The position numbers and the translations under genes are program-made. Below the pieces are notes generated by a model that did not search any database, was not told where the DNA came from, and was given only the letters and a program-made list of their open reading frames with translations. Shown one piece after another: positions 9,388 through 17,557 of a DNA stretch of 64,000 nt; positions within the stretch are counted from its first letter, which is position 1; each line of letters begins with the position of its first letter. This stretch comes from Bdellovibrionales bacterium GWA2_49_15 (lineage in GTDB: Bacteria; Bdellovibrionota; Bacteriovoracia; Bacteriovoracales; Bacteriovoracaceae), in assembly GCA_001769855.1 (NCBI GenBank), contig MEPP01000001.1, positions 288,982-352,981 of the forward strand, given 5' to 3'.

Positions 9388-10614
9388 TTATTTTGCCTTC
9401 ACTTCGTTGAATTCAAATTTCATAACACCACGACGTTTGCTGCCATTTTTATAGGTGACGTCTGTCTCACCTACGAAACGAAGCTGCAGATCATCCTGAA
9501 CGGTCATGCTCAACTTGGCCTTAATACTCAACAGGTCAGTGACCATCACGAACTCAAGCATTTTTACACTGTCCTTATCGGTATAAAATTTGAGATCGCG
9601 AATCCTGCCGTTGGCCAAGGAGTATTCCTGGGTCTGCATCTTCTCGGCAGAGTAGACGCCGAAGTCCGCATAAACCACCAGCTCTTCGATGGTTTGATTC
9701 TTCTCGCCGAATTTCAACTTGGAAACGCATTTCTCACCGGCATTGTCCCCTGGGCAATCCAATTTTTTATCTTGGCTTGAAGCGGCCGAAACAAAAATTT
9801 GTCCGGTTACCTTTTCCAATGATTCAAGGATATCCAGAACTACTGACTTAGCGGCATCACGGGTGTTGCTGGCGACCTGAACATCGAGGTCGATTTGATC
9901 ATTGCGATCCATAAGCGGACGGGTGCTGACATTCAAGGCATCCTGGTTTTGATTACAGGTCTGCTTCACAGCTTGATACTGGGTCTCCACTTCGGCACTC
10001 GGATAGACAAAAGCGAAACCATCCATCTCTAAGCAATCGCTTGGTTTTTTCAACCTTTTATAATCAGCATCGGCGAGCGTACGACAGTCCCACTTTTGGC
10101 CACGCGCCGGTCGTGCTTTATAAAAGCAGCTAAACTCTGATAAGGCCTGCTCAATAGCAGGACGATACTTGATATCCTCTACAGCAATTCGCTTCAAATT
10201 TAGCTCTTTTTCACCCAGCAGCGGGATTCTTACGCGAAATTTGTTGTCCCGAACCTCACCACCGGTATTGATCCAGGCCACAATCTCGGCCACCTTATTA
10301 TCGGCAGGCATGGAAAGAGGAAGCTGGGAACTCATCTGGCTGCGGTAACGGTCGGAAAGTTGAGCTTGCATATCTTCCCAGCTCGCCACACGTTCAGCGG
10401 TCGGACTAAATTCAAAATTCTCCACGTCGGCAGCGGTGGGATACGTCAACACCGTAATATCCCGGGCCTCTTCTTCAAATTTTTTATTTTGCACATCGAC
10501 ACTAAAGCCGGAAAATGTTCTCTTTTGGAATGTCAGAGACGGGGCCTTAATGATCGCGGCTTGTTTGCCACAGGCACCTAGTAAAACTAAACTTGCTAAA
10601 ATTATTTTTTTCAT
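9388..10614 (-). CDS. Predicted lipoprotein of unknown function
   Basis: A 408-residue protein with a short signal peptide and a clear lipobox (LLGAC, Cys 15). The mature part is soluble, acidic and basic mixed, with six or more cysteines in the middle region (FSCFYKARP, WDCRTL, DCLEM, QTCNQ, LDCPG, KCVSK) that could form disulphides in the periplasm. The C-terminal 100 residues look like a beta-rich sheet. I do not recognise a family. It lies 8 bases downstream of a predicted beta-barrel gene on the same strand and ahead of a strong terminator, so the two probably form an operon and may act together at the outer membrane. Confidence 0.72.
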   Translation of the reverse strand: MKKIILASLVLLGACGKQAAIIKAPSLTFQKRTFSGFSVDVQNKKFEEEARDITVLTYPTAADVENFEFSPTAERVASWEDMQAQLSDRYRSQMSSQLPLSMPADNKVAEIVAWINTGGEVRDNKFRVRIPLLGEKELNLKRIAVEDIKYRPAIEQALSEFSCFYKARPARGQKWDCRTLADADYKRLKKPSDCLEMDGFAFVYPSAEVETQYQAVKQTCNQNQDALNVSTRPLMDRNDQIDLDVQVASNTRDAAKSVVLDILESLEKVTGQIFVSAASSQDKKLDCPGDNAGEKCVSKLKFGEKNQTIEELVVYADFGVYSAEKMQTQEYSLANGRIRDLKFYTDKDSVKMLEFVMVTDLLSIKAKLSMTVQDDLQLRFVGETDVTYKNGSKRRGVMKFEFNEVKAK

Positions 10615-10622
10615 ACGTCCCC

Positions 10623-11867
10623 CTAAAAGAACATGGAAAAGTCTAAGGCGGTTATTGGATCATTGCCCACATTCATACCACTGATTACTCGCGTGTGACT
10701 GAGAGTCAGCGAAAGAGGAACGGGGAATTTTTTGGCCTTAAACAATGACATAGTATCGTAACCACCAGTGACAACAGCGGCATGCATATGCTGAACGGTA
10801 TCTTGCTCAAGCATATCGTATCGAGCGCCGCTGTAGGCGTTGCCATTGTATCGATCGGCACCTTTATACTGGTACGAGTAACCGGCCCCCAAGTTAATGC
10901 CTTCAAGGCGCCACTTTCCGCCGGCATTGACCACGGCAATATCACCCAAATCACGCTCAGTATTTCCATCCACATCGGGAGTCACTTTTGAATCACTGTA
11001 CATGGGAATACGCTCAGGATTTCGATCGGGAAGCTGCCAGGTGTAGGCGGCATCGGTTGAGAGTGTCCAGTAGTCATTTAAGACGTAATCGTAGGCAACA
11101 CCGGCGCCCACGTCCCACTGATCATCACCCGAGGCGACGTCCACAACTTCATTGACATCACTATCTTTACCGGTGGGGACCGTCAGGTCACTGCTGACCA
11201 CAATTCGATTCGCGCCGGTATCAAGAGCAAGATATTTTGCCACAAGGCGGATGTCACCGAGCTGGGTCTTATCTTCGTTCTCCAATCGCTTGTAACCATA
11301 GTCCTCTAGCTTAGACTGAACGGGGTCCACCATCTTATTATCAAACTCGGCAACTTTGGCATCGACGCCCTTGGCGGTCAAGGCCGCCTTCATCGAGTTA
11401 TGCAGAGACTCGTTTTGCTGGATAACACCAGTCGAAACGTTCTGAGACGATTTCAAAATCGGCACGGCAACGGCGGTTGTCAGCTTGTTGGTTAAACCCC
11501 AAGCGAAGACCGGCACGTGGGCGGTGGCATTGATATTAATTTGGCCGGTGGTCTGGCCGAAACTATCTGTTTCTGAAGCGCCAATCGACAGCATGGCCTG
11601 CTTCACGGCACCTTTATCAACCGGATCAAGTTTCCCCTTGATCACATCAGCGAAGGTAATATTTTTAAAGAATGGATCGGCGATGGAAACAGATTCACCG
11701 TTCGAGGCAAATTTGTTTTCGGCCGTGGCCATTACATTTTTATAGCTTAAGTTTCGCACACCTTTTGGAAGGACACGTGCGCTGGGTAATGAAAAAGGAG
11801 CTTTCAGGTCACCGGCGAATGCCGCTCCTATTCCAAGGCACATTCCAATCACAATCGTTTTTTTCAT
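10623..11867 (-). CDS. Predicted outer-membrane beta-barrel protein
   Basis: A 414-residue protein with a Sec signal peptide (MKKTIVIGMCLGIGAAFA, cleavage before GDL). The rest shows alternating strand patterns with aromatic girdle residues (for example YDYVLNDYWTLSTDAAYTWQLP) and ends in phenylalanine (ALDFSMFF), the usual signal for BAM-dependent insertion. It resembles the general alpha-proteobacterial and deltaproteobacterial transporter/phenol-degradation porin type in pattern, but I cannot name a family. A charged insert of about 60 residues (about 145-205) may be an extracellular loop. First gene of a two-gene operon with the lipoprotein ending at 9388. Confidence 0.7.
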   Translation of the reverse strand: MKKTIVIGMCLGIGAAFAGDLKAPFSLPSARVLPKGVRNLSYKNVMATAENKFASNGESVSIADPFFKNITFADVIKGKLDPVDKGAVKQAMLSIGASETDSFGQTTGQININATAHVPVFAWGLTNKLTTAVAVPILKSSQNVSTGVIQQNESLHNSMKAALTAKGVDAKVAEFDNKMVDPVQSKLEDYGYKRLENEDKTQLGDIRLVAKYLALDTGANRIVVSSDLTVPTGKDSDVNEVVDVASGDDQWDVGAGVAYDYVLNDYWTLSTDAAYTWQLPDRNPERIPMYSDSKVTPDVDGNTERDLGDIAVVNAGGKWRLEGINLGAGYSYQYKGADRYNGNAYSGARYDMLEQDTVQHMHAAVVTGGYDTMSLFKAKKFPVPLSLTLSHTRVISGMNVGNDPITALDFSMFF

Positions 11868-11922
11868 GACTTGCTCCTCGTCTATCTTTTTAGTTTTGTC
11901 AAATCAAATAAATGTTTTTAAA

Positions 11923-11946
11923 AAAGGGGAGGTCGCCCTCCCCTTT
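11923..11946 (-). terminator. Rho-independent terminator after the TatT-like gene
   Basis: A perfect inverted repeat with 10-base arms (AAAGGGGAGG and CCTCCCCTTT) and a four-base loop. On the minus strand it is followed by T-rich sequence. It lies 20 bases after the stop of the gene ending at 11966 and separates it from the beta-barrel operon. Confidence 0.82.
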
Positions 11947-11965
11947 CGTTCAAAATAATTCCGTT

Positions 11966-12796
11966 CTACTTACATTTTTCAACGGCATATTTCTTAACAT
12001 CGCTTTCAAAATCGCGATTCGCAATAAAGTTCTCAAGGTCAGTTTTTGTTTCTGGAACGCGAACGGCATTGTACTCTGCCAACTCTTCGTCTGAAACTTC
12101 AGCCAATCCTTTAAATTCCTTGTAGACTTCACAAAATTTCTTGGCATTGGAGTTCTTTGCCAAAATATCTAAGTAGAAGAATACGGTTGTTGAGTTGCGA
12201 GAAATCTTGAAACCATCGGCCAGCGTGTTTTCAGAAGCTTCGGCCAACAGAGCTTCGGCTTCTTTCTTGTCACCAAAAGGAAGTTTGTGGAAAGCGCGAG
12301 CGCGAGTTCTTAAAGAACCGTAATCTTCAACGGTTTTATCCAGTGAATCGATCACGTCCAAACGGTCGCGGAGCTCACCCCAGCGGCCTAAGCTCGAAAG
12401 AACGCCATTGGCTTCGCCCCATTTACCGAGGTTGATGGCGAAGAAATAGTTCGCGCGAGCGAGAGCAATTTTTCCATCAGGAGTCTTTGCATTTGCCATC
12501 AGGTTAACGGCAACTTGAGCAGCATCTTGTCCGCGCTCATGGGCCTTTTTCTTGGCATCCTTAGAACCTTCACGAACGCCGACATAATAAATGTATTCAG
12601 CTTCGCGAGTCTTAAGATCAGCTTTCAGAGCAGTATTTTGCTCTGACGCGCCAAGATCGCGAACAATATTCGCGGCCTTAAGAGCGTTTTCCTTACTTTC
12701 CCCTCGCTTCGTCCAGAGCTGAGCGGCTTCCTCATTGGCATAAGCGCCATAGGCCAGCACGGCTCCCAGTGCAAGCGATAACAACTGTTTCTTCAT
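11966..12796 (-). CDS. TatT-like periplasmic helical-repeat protein (TRAP T-component family)
   Basis: A 276-residue protein with a signal peptide (MKKQLLSLALGAVLAYGAYA) and an all-helical mature part. The central segment ARANYFFAINLGKWGEANG, followed by a helix ending in a G-x-x-R-x-x-A pattern and KLPFGDKKEAEALLAEA, matches the layout I know for TatT, the trimeric TPR-like partner of some TRAP substrate-binding proteins. No lipobox is present, unlike many TatT proteins, and no TRAP P, Q or M gene is nearby. So either it works with a distant transporter or it is a divergent TPR-like protein. It has its own terminator and a 195-base upstream gap, so it is probably monocistronic. Ribosome site AAGGAG lies just before the ATG. 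Confidence 0.55.
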   Translation of the reverse strand: MKKQLLSLALGAVLAYGAYANEEAAQLWTKRGESKENALKAANIVRDLGASEQNTALKADLKTREAEYIYYVGVREGSKDAKKKAHERGQDAAQVAVNLMANAKTPDGKIALARANYFFAINLGKWGEANGVLSSLGRWGELRDRLDVIDSLDKTVEDYGSLRTRARAFHKLPFGDKKEAEALLAEASENTLADGFKISRNSTTVFFYLDILAKNSNAKKFCEVYKEFKGLAEVSDEELAEYNAVRVPETKTDLENFIANRDFESDVKKYAVEKCK

Positions 12797-12991
12797 AGAG
12801 ATTCTCCTTTAAAAAATATTCCCAGTTCAAAAAAAAAAGCACTTTTGAATAGGCGTTGTTTAGCAAAAGATGCAACGGGCCGTTATCTACCATGTAAATT
12901 TTTCGGACTCAAGAAGAATTGTCTAATTGGTGAATATCTTTGGTTTTTTTTGGGGACACCGGAATAAGTAGCGACAATTCCTGATCTTTTT

Positions 12992-13492
12992 TTACTCTAA
13001 ATCGAAATCTTTCTCTTCCTCAAATTCATAATCATCGTCATCCAATTCTGATGGGGGCATTTTGGCACCAGGCCCATCTTCCGTTTCCAAACCTTTAAGG
13101 TCCCCCTCAAGCACGAGGGTGATTTGAGATAAAGGAGGAATAAAATTGAGCAGGACATCCCAAAATCCTTCCTTAAAGGTCATCCCTACACTTTTAATCT
13201 GGTCACAGGAAAGCCCCACATCTTCTAAAATATCCCGAAGCATGAATTCCTGTGGGGTAAAAAAAGAAAAAGGGGCAAAGAGAGTAATTTTTTTGACAAA
13301 ATGCTTGCCTTCGATGTTATCCACCGGCCGATAGGGCTCAAACATCTCTTTATATTTAAATTGATCCTCGGGAAGCACAAACCACTCCGCCCTGGTGCGA
13401 CAGGCACGGGGATTGATCTTCACATCCGTGGCACAGCCGGCGATATAAATGACCAACAGAATGCAGAGGAGTTGCCAAAGTCTACTGGTCAT
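12992..13492 (-). CDS. Small lipoprotein with acidic C-terminal tail
   Basis: A 166-residue protein with a signal peptide ending in lipobox YIAGC (Cys 19). The centre contains hydrophobic segments (ITLFAPFSFFTPQEFML and FWDVLLNFIPPLSQITLVL) and two conserved-looking cysteines. The last 25 residues are a run of Asp and Glu (SELDDDDYEFEEEKDFDLE). The family is not recognised. Its start overlaps the stop of the Bor-like gene by 11 bases, so it is the last gene of the long leucine-catabolism transcript. No obvious terminator follows; the 195 bases after the next gene's upstream end are A/T-rich. Confidence 0.7.
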   Translation of the reverse strand: MTSRLWQLLCILLVIYIAGCATDVKINPRACRTRAEWFVLPEDQFKYKEMFEPYRPVDNIEGKHFVKKITLFAPFSFFTPQEFMLRDILEDVGLSCDQIKSVGMTFKEGFWDVLLNFIPPLSQITLVLEGDLKGLETEDGPGAKMPPSELDDDDYEFEEEKDFDLE

Positions 13493-13835
13493 TTTTGGCC
13501 TTCAACCCATAAACGGTAATTTCGTAGTTCTTGGGTATATACATGCCAAAGCTGAGCACCGTGAAAGCAAAATTAGTCCATGTTTGATATTCTCTGATGG
13601 AAATGTTGGAGCCACTTTGAAATCCCATCTGGATCACCTCATGGTCAGTCCAGACGATGTGCGAGTTCGGAATCAGCCCCCATAGAAAAAATTTTTTCTC
13701 ACCCACAATCTGGGCCCGATGATAATGTCCTTGCTTAATCCCAACCAAAGTTTTGGTCTGTCCGCTGGAGCGGAAATGGACAGTGGTACATCCCAACATG
13801 CAACACAGGATGAGGCAGGTGGCTAATCTGAACAT
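13482..13835 (-). CDS. Bor-like small outer-membrane lipoprotein
   Basis: A 117-residue lipoprotein (lipobox CMLGC, Cys 16). The arrangement of a short N-terminal strand region, then FFLWGLIPNS and, near the end, a TNFAFTVLSFGMYIPKNYEITVYG segment recalls the Bor family of phage lambda, whose members carry a similar GLLGFITLGIYTP segment near the C-terminus. Bor proteins sit in the outer membrane and in lambda lysogens raise serum survival; no such role can be claimed here. The gene overlaps the end of the HMG-CoA lyase gene by 13 bases and the next lipoprotein by 11, so it is translated from the leucine operon. The family assignment is by pattern only. Confidence 0.55.
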   Translation of the reverse strand: MFRLATCLILCCMLGCTTVHFRSSGQTKTLVGIKQGHYHRAQIVGEKKFFLWGLIPNSHIVWTDHEVIQMGFQSGSNISIREYQTWTNFAFTVLSFGMYIPKNYEITVYGLKAKNDQ

Positions 13836-14740
13836 AGAGAATACTTATTCCTATAGGCCTGATGGGCCTTGGATTGAGAGGGGCGATTGAGCTTGCTGAA
13901 GATGAACTCACTGGCCACCAGCAACTTCTGCATATCAATACCGGTGGTGAGCCCCATTTTCAAAAAGAGATGCAGGACATCTTCCGTAGCAACATTTCCC
14001 GTGGCACCTTTGGCAAACGGACAACCACCGAGCCCACCGGCGGAGGCATCAAAAGAGCGAACACCTTCCTCGTAAGCGGCGCAAACATTGGCCATGGCCA
14101 AACCGTAGGTATCATGAAAGTGCATGGTGAGCTGATGAATATCGAAATGATGTTTCAACTCTTGCACGATCGTTCTCACCTGATCAGGGTAGGCAACTCC
14201 AATGGTATCTCCGAAGGAAATCTCATAAACACCGTAATCGAAGAGACGGTTGGCAACTTTCTTTAAAGTTTCAAGAGAGGTGGCCCCCTCATAGGGGCAG
14301 CCGAAGGCGGTGCTGATATAACCCCGAATCTTCACCTCTTGCGCCAACGCCGCCAAGGCCACCGGCCGAAACCGCTCCAAGGACTCCTCAATGGAGGCCC
14401 CGATATTTTTGGCATTGAAGGATTCGGAGATTGAGGTAAACAGGGCGATCTCCCGCACCCCCACTTTCATGGCACTTTCAAAACCTTTCATATTCGGAAC
14501 GAGACATGGGAGCGAATATTTTTTCTTCAGGCCGTCTGGCAGTCCCTCATATACCTGGGGAGTATCCTTCATCTGGGGAATTTTATCGGCGCGAACAAAG
14601 CTGCCGGCCTCGACAGTGGTAAGTCCGGCCTCAATAAGAAGCTGGATAAATTTAATTTTGTCCGCCGTCTCCACCCAGCGCCTTTCATTTTGCAGGCCGT
14701 CGCGCGCGCCGACCTCAACAATGCGAATATTAGGTTTCAC
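13823..14740 (-). CDS. mvaB: Hydroxymethylglutaryl-CoA lyase
   Basis: A 305-residue enzyme that splits HMG-CoA into acetyl-CoA and acetoacetate, the last step of leucine breakdown. Seen: the N-terminal IVEVGARDGLQNE of the TIM-barrel active site, HFHDTYGLAMAN with metal-binding histidines, and the family signature GGLGGCPFAKGATGNVATED with the catalytic cysteine. I start at GTG 14740 (VKPNIRIVEVG) because the longer frame would run far into the upstream biotin carrier gene; with this start the overlap is 11 bases. Length fits bacterial HMG-CoA lyases. Fifth gene of the leucine operon. Confidence 0.93.
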   Translation of the reverse strand: MKPNIRIVEVGARDGLQNERRWVETADKIKFIQLLIEAGLTTVEAGSFVRADKIPQMKDTPQVYEGLPDGLKKKYSLPCLVPNMKGFESAMKVGVREIALFTSISESFNAKNIGASIEESLERFRPVALAALAQEVKIRGYISTAFGCPYEGATSLETLKKVANRLFDYGVYEISFGDTIGVAYPDQVRTIVQELKHHFDIHQLTMHFHDTYGLAMANVCAAYEEGVRSFDASAGGLGGCPFAKGATGNVATEDVLHLFLKMGLTTGIDMQKLLVASEFIFSKLNRPSQSKAHQAYRNKYSLCSD

Positions 14741-15233
14741 CGGGCACCTCAATTTCGTAATCAAGCAGATCCATGCCACCGGCCACCAAATCACCCGGGC
14801 GGCAGAAGATTTCTTTGATCTTACCATCGCGACCGGCGCGAATGGTATGCTCCATTTTCATGGCCTCCATGATAATCAGGGGATCGCCCTTTTTTACCAG
14901 CTCGCCTTTCTGCTTCAGAATTTTCATGATCTTACCGGGCATGGGGGCGCGGGGACGAATATCGTGGTGCTTTGGCTGCAACATTCGTCCTTGCGACTCT
15001 TCGAGAGCAAAATTGCGGCCTTCAAAATCAATGAGCATCTGGCCCGTCGAGGAGCGGGAGACATGGAGGTGCCGACGTTGACCGTCTTTGGTCTGTACCA
15101 CCAATAGGTCGCCTTGGAGAGAGACGAGCTCAAAATTATAACTTTGATTCTTCAAAGAAATCTCGACGCTCTTTCCATTACTGGTCAGATCACCAACAAT
15201 TTCTCTTCCATCCAAAATAATTTTCTTTTCCAT
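14730..15233 (-). CDS. Biotin carboxyl carrier subunit of an acyl-CoA (methylcrotonyl-CoA) carboxylase
   Basis: A 167-residue protein whose C-terminal 75 residues form a biotinyl domain: APMPGKIMKIL, then the biotinylation motif EAMKMEH with the acceptor lysine at about 129. The N-terminal 85 residues are beta-rich and resemble the BT linker domain that connects the biotin carboxylase and carrier parts in fused alpha subunits. Here the carrier is a separate gene, starting 4 bases after the biotin carboxylase stop, whereas in most liu or mcc clusters the two are one polypeptide. It carries carboxybiotin between the biotin carboxylase and the carboxyltransferase encoded in the same operon. Confidence 0.9.
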   Translation of the reverse strand: MEKKIILDGREIVGDLTSNGKSVEISLKNQSYNFELVSLQGDLLVVQTKDGQRRHLHVSRSSTGQMLIDFEGRNFALEESQGRMLQPKHHDIRPRAPMPGKIMKILKQKGELVKKGDPLIIMEAMKMEHTIRAGRDGKIKEIFCRPGDLVAGGMDLLDYEIEVPGET

Positions 15234-15237
15234 AGGC

Positions 15238-16746
15238 CTATCCTAGTTTGCTACGGACGAGTTCAAAGACGTCGGGAATCTTATCCGCGTTCTGTCCCTT
15301 TTTATCTCCCCCCACACTGAGCTCTGAAGCCAAGGCAGGCAAGGCCAGCATCAAGGCCTCTTCTTCGGGAGATAAGGCCTCGGCTTGTAAATCTTTCGCA
15401 AAGGTTTGTACAAAACTGGTAAAGGTTTTGCCCTGGGCAAAGGCGGGGTGCCGCAGAATCCGAGCGAGGTAATCGCGATTATTTTTTACCCCGAGAAAAC
15501 AGACATCTTTGAGGGCCTGGCGCATACGCTTAATGCAATGATCGCGAGTCGGAGCATAAACGCTCAACTTACCCAAGAGTGAGTCGAAGTTAACCGAAAC
15601 CGAATTGCCCTCGTGGTAGCCGGTATCGAGCCGTTGCCCGGGACCTAAGTTCCGGTGGGCAACTTTGTAAATGGTTCCAATGCAGGGAAGAAAGGCATTA
15701 TCAGGGTCTTCGGCACAGAGGCGCACTTCGATGGCATGCCCCCTCTGAATGATCTCCGACTGTTTGAGCGGCAGAGACCCACCTTGCGCCACTAAAATCT
15801 GCCAGGCCACCAGATCAAGGCCCGTGACCCATTCCGTAACCGGATGCTCGACTTGGAGGCGCGTATTCATTTCTAAAAAAAAGAATTCGCCCTTTTCGGA
15901 AACAATAAATTCAATCGTGCCGGCACCGACATAATTAATATCGCGACAGATTTTCAGGGCCGCCTCAGTCATCTTGGTGCGCAAGGCGTCCGTCATTACC
16001 GGTGAGGGCGATTCCTCGATAATTTTTTGATAGCGTCGTTGAATGGAGCACTCGCGCTCAAAGAGATGGACATGATTGCCATGCTGATCGCCAAAAACCT
16101 GGATTTCCACGTGACGAGGATTTTGAATATATTTTTCCACCAAAACGCGATCATCGCCAAAGGCCGCCTTGGCCTCGCGCCGGGCCTCACCCAGGGCCTC
16201 GACAAATCTTTCCTTGAAGCTTCCGCTGTCCTCAACAATCCGCATGCCTTTCCCACCGCCCCCGGCGGAGGCCTTGATTAAAACAGGTGGACCGATTTTT
16301 TGCGACTCGCTTAAAAGTTTTTCCTCACTCAGGCCCTCGGCCTCTAGCCCGGGAATCAGCGGGATTCCCAGACGTCGACAACGTTCCTTCGATTCAATTT
16401 TATCACCCATGGCCTGGATGCTCGCCGACTTTGGCCCGATAAAAATGAGTCCGGCGGTTTCCACCTTCCGGGCGAATTCGGCATTCTCCGAGAGAAGACC
16501 ATAGCCGGGATGAATGGCATCGGCCTTGGTTTGCCGGGCGATCTCAATAATCTTTTCCTGATTCAAATAGGTTTCTCGCAGGGTCCCCGTACCGAGAGAG
16601 ACCACCAGATCGGCGTAGATGGTGTGAGGAAGACCGGCTTCCTCATCGGTCATCAGGGCGACAGAGGACATCCCCAGCTCCCGCAAGGTTTGCATGATAC
16701 GAACGGCAATCTCCCCGCGATTGGCAATTAAAACTCGCTGAATCAT
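15238..16746 (-). CDS. Biotin carboxylase subunit of methylcrotonyl-CoA-type carboxylase
   Basis: A 502-residue ATP-grasp enzyme that carboxylates biotin on the carrier protein. Motifs: IANRGEIAVRI at the N-terminus, HPGYGLLSENAEFA, the glycine-rich ATP loop KASAGGGGKGMR (about 160-172), and EMNTRLQVEHPVTE with metal and bicarbonate-site residues. Length matches a stand-alone biotin carboxylase of about 450 plus a C-terminal extension of some 50 residues. The start is the ATG that overlaps the previous gene's stop (ATGA); the longer frame adds six residues inside that gene. A fatty-acid type AccC is less likely given the carboxyltransferase, hydratase and lyase neighbours. Confidence 0.92.
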   Translation of the reverse strand: MIQRVLIANRGEIAVRIMQTLRELGMSSVALMTDEEAGLPHTIYADLVVSLGTGTLRETYLNQEKIIEIARQTKADAIHPGYGLLSENAEFARKVETAGLIFIGPKSASIQAMGDKIESKERCRRLGIPLIPGLEAEGLSEEKLLSESQKIGPPVLIKASAGGGGKGMRIVEDSGSFKERFVEALGEARREAKAAFGDDRVLVEKYIQNPRHVEIQVFGDQHGNHVHLFERECSIQRRYQKIIEESPSPVMTDALRTKMTEAALKICRDINYVGAGTIEFIVSEKGEFFFLEMNTRLQVEHPVTEWVTGLDLVAWQILVAQGGSLPLKQSEIIQRGHAIEVRLCAEDPDNAFLPCIGTIYKVAHRNLGPGQRLDTGYHEGNSVSVNFDSLLGKLSVYAPTRDHCIKRMRQALKDVCFLGVKNNRDYLARILRHPAFAQGKTFTSFVQTFAKDLQAEALSPEEEALMLALPALASELSVGGDKKGQNADKIPDVFELVRSKLG

Positions 16747-17540
16747 CGGCCCTCCGCAACCCAAGACGGTGTGGTTTTTTCCAGAAGTGCCCCCATGCCC
16801 TCTTGCCCTTCGCGACTGGCCCGAACGCGCGCAATGGTCGTGGCGGTCAAAGTTAAAATTTCCTCTGACGTATGCAAGGCCGCAACATTGAAAATCAGAT
16901 CTTTGGCCTCACCTTGGGCAATCGGTCCGGCCTTGAGAAATTCACCGACCGTTTTCTCCAGACACTCATCCAATTCGACACCATTGCAGATCTGGTGCAC
17001 CAATCCCATTTCCATCGCCCGCTTAGTATCAAAGCGGCTCCCTGACAAAAAGGTGGCGCGGGCATGGCTATGCCCGATTTTGGCAATCACAAAAGGAGAA
17101 ATCACCGCGGGCACCAGGCCCAGTCGCGTCTCAGTCAAGCCGAAGGTGGCCGAGTCAACCGCCAGGACATAATCGGCGGCAGAGAGAAGGCCGACTCCGC
17201 CTCCCATGGCGGGACCGTTCACGCGGGCAATCACCGGACGAGGAAAACGATTGATCAACCAAAACATGGCCCCCATGACTTTGGCATCGCGGACATTATC
17301 GTCGAAGGAATAGTCCTTCATCTTTTTCATCCAGTTAATATCGCCTCCGGCACAGAAGCTTTTGCCGGCGCCGGTAATAATCACTAAACGGATCTCGCTT
17401 TGCTTGGCCCACTCGGTAAAGAGCTGGGTGAGTTCGGTAATCATCACGTCATTAAAGGCATTATGAATTTCGGGTCGATTCAGGGTGACAGTGGCCACGC
17501 CCCTTTTATCGATTGATGTGACCAGATGTTTCCATTCCAT
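16743..17540 (-). CDS. liuC: Enoyl-CoA hydratase family, probable methylglutaconyl-CoA hydratase
   Basis: A 265-residue crotonase-fold protein. Seen: TLNRPEIHNAF, the oxyanion-hole segment GKSFCAGGDINWMKKM, and GPAMGGGVGLLSAADYVLAVDSATFGLTETRLGLVPA with the usual glutamate pair region. In the leucine pathway this enzyme hydrates 3-methylglutaconyl-CoA to HMG-CoA. The substrate is inferred from position between the carboxylase genes and HMG-CoA lyase; the fold alone would allow other enoyl-CoA substrates. A GGGGAGT ribosome site precedes the ATG, and the stop overlaps the biotin carboxylase start by four bases. Confidence 0.88.
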   Translation of the reverse strand: MEWKHLVTSIDKRGVATVTLNRPEIHNAFNDVMITELTQLFTEWAKQSEIRLVIITGAGKSFCAGGDINWMKKMKDYSFDDNVRDAKVMGAMFWLINRFPRPVIARVNGPAMGGGVGLLSAADYVLAVDSATFGLTETRLGLVPAVISPFVIAKIGHSHARATFLSGSRFDTKRAMEMGLVHQICNGVELDECLEKTVGEFLKAGPIAQGEAKDLIFNVAALHTSEEILTLTATTIARVRASREGQEGMGALLEKTTPSWVAEGR

Positions 17541-17557
17541 ACATACTCCCCAATTTC

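Noticed and set aside
14391-15107. 238-codon open frame on the plus strand
   Set aside because: It lies antisense to HMG-CoA lyase and the biotin carrier, both of which have unmistakable motifs.
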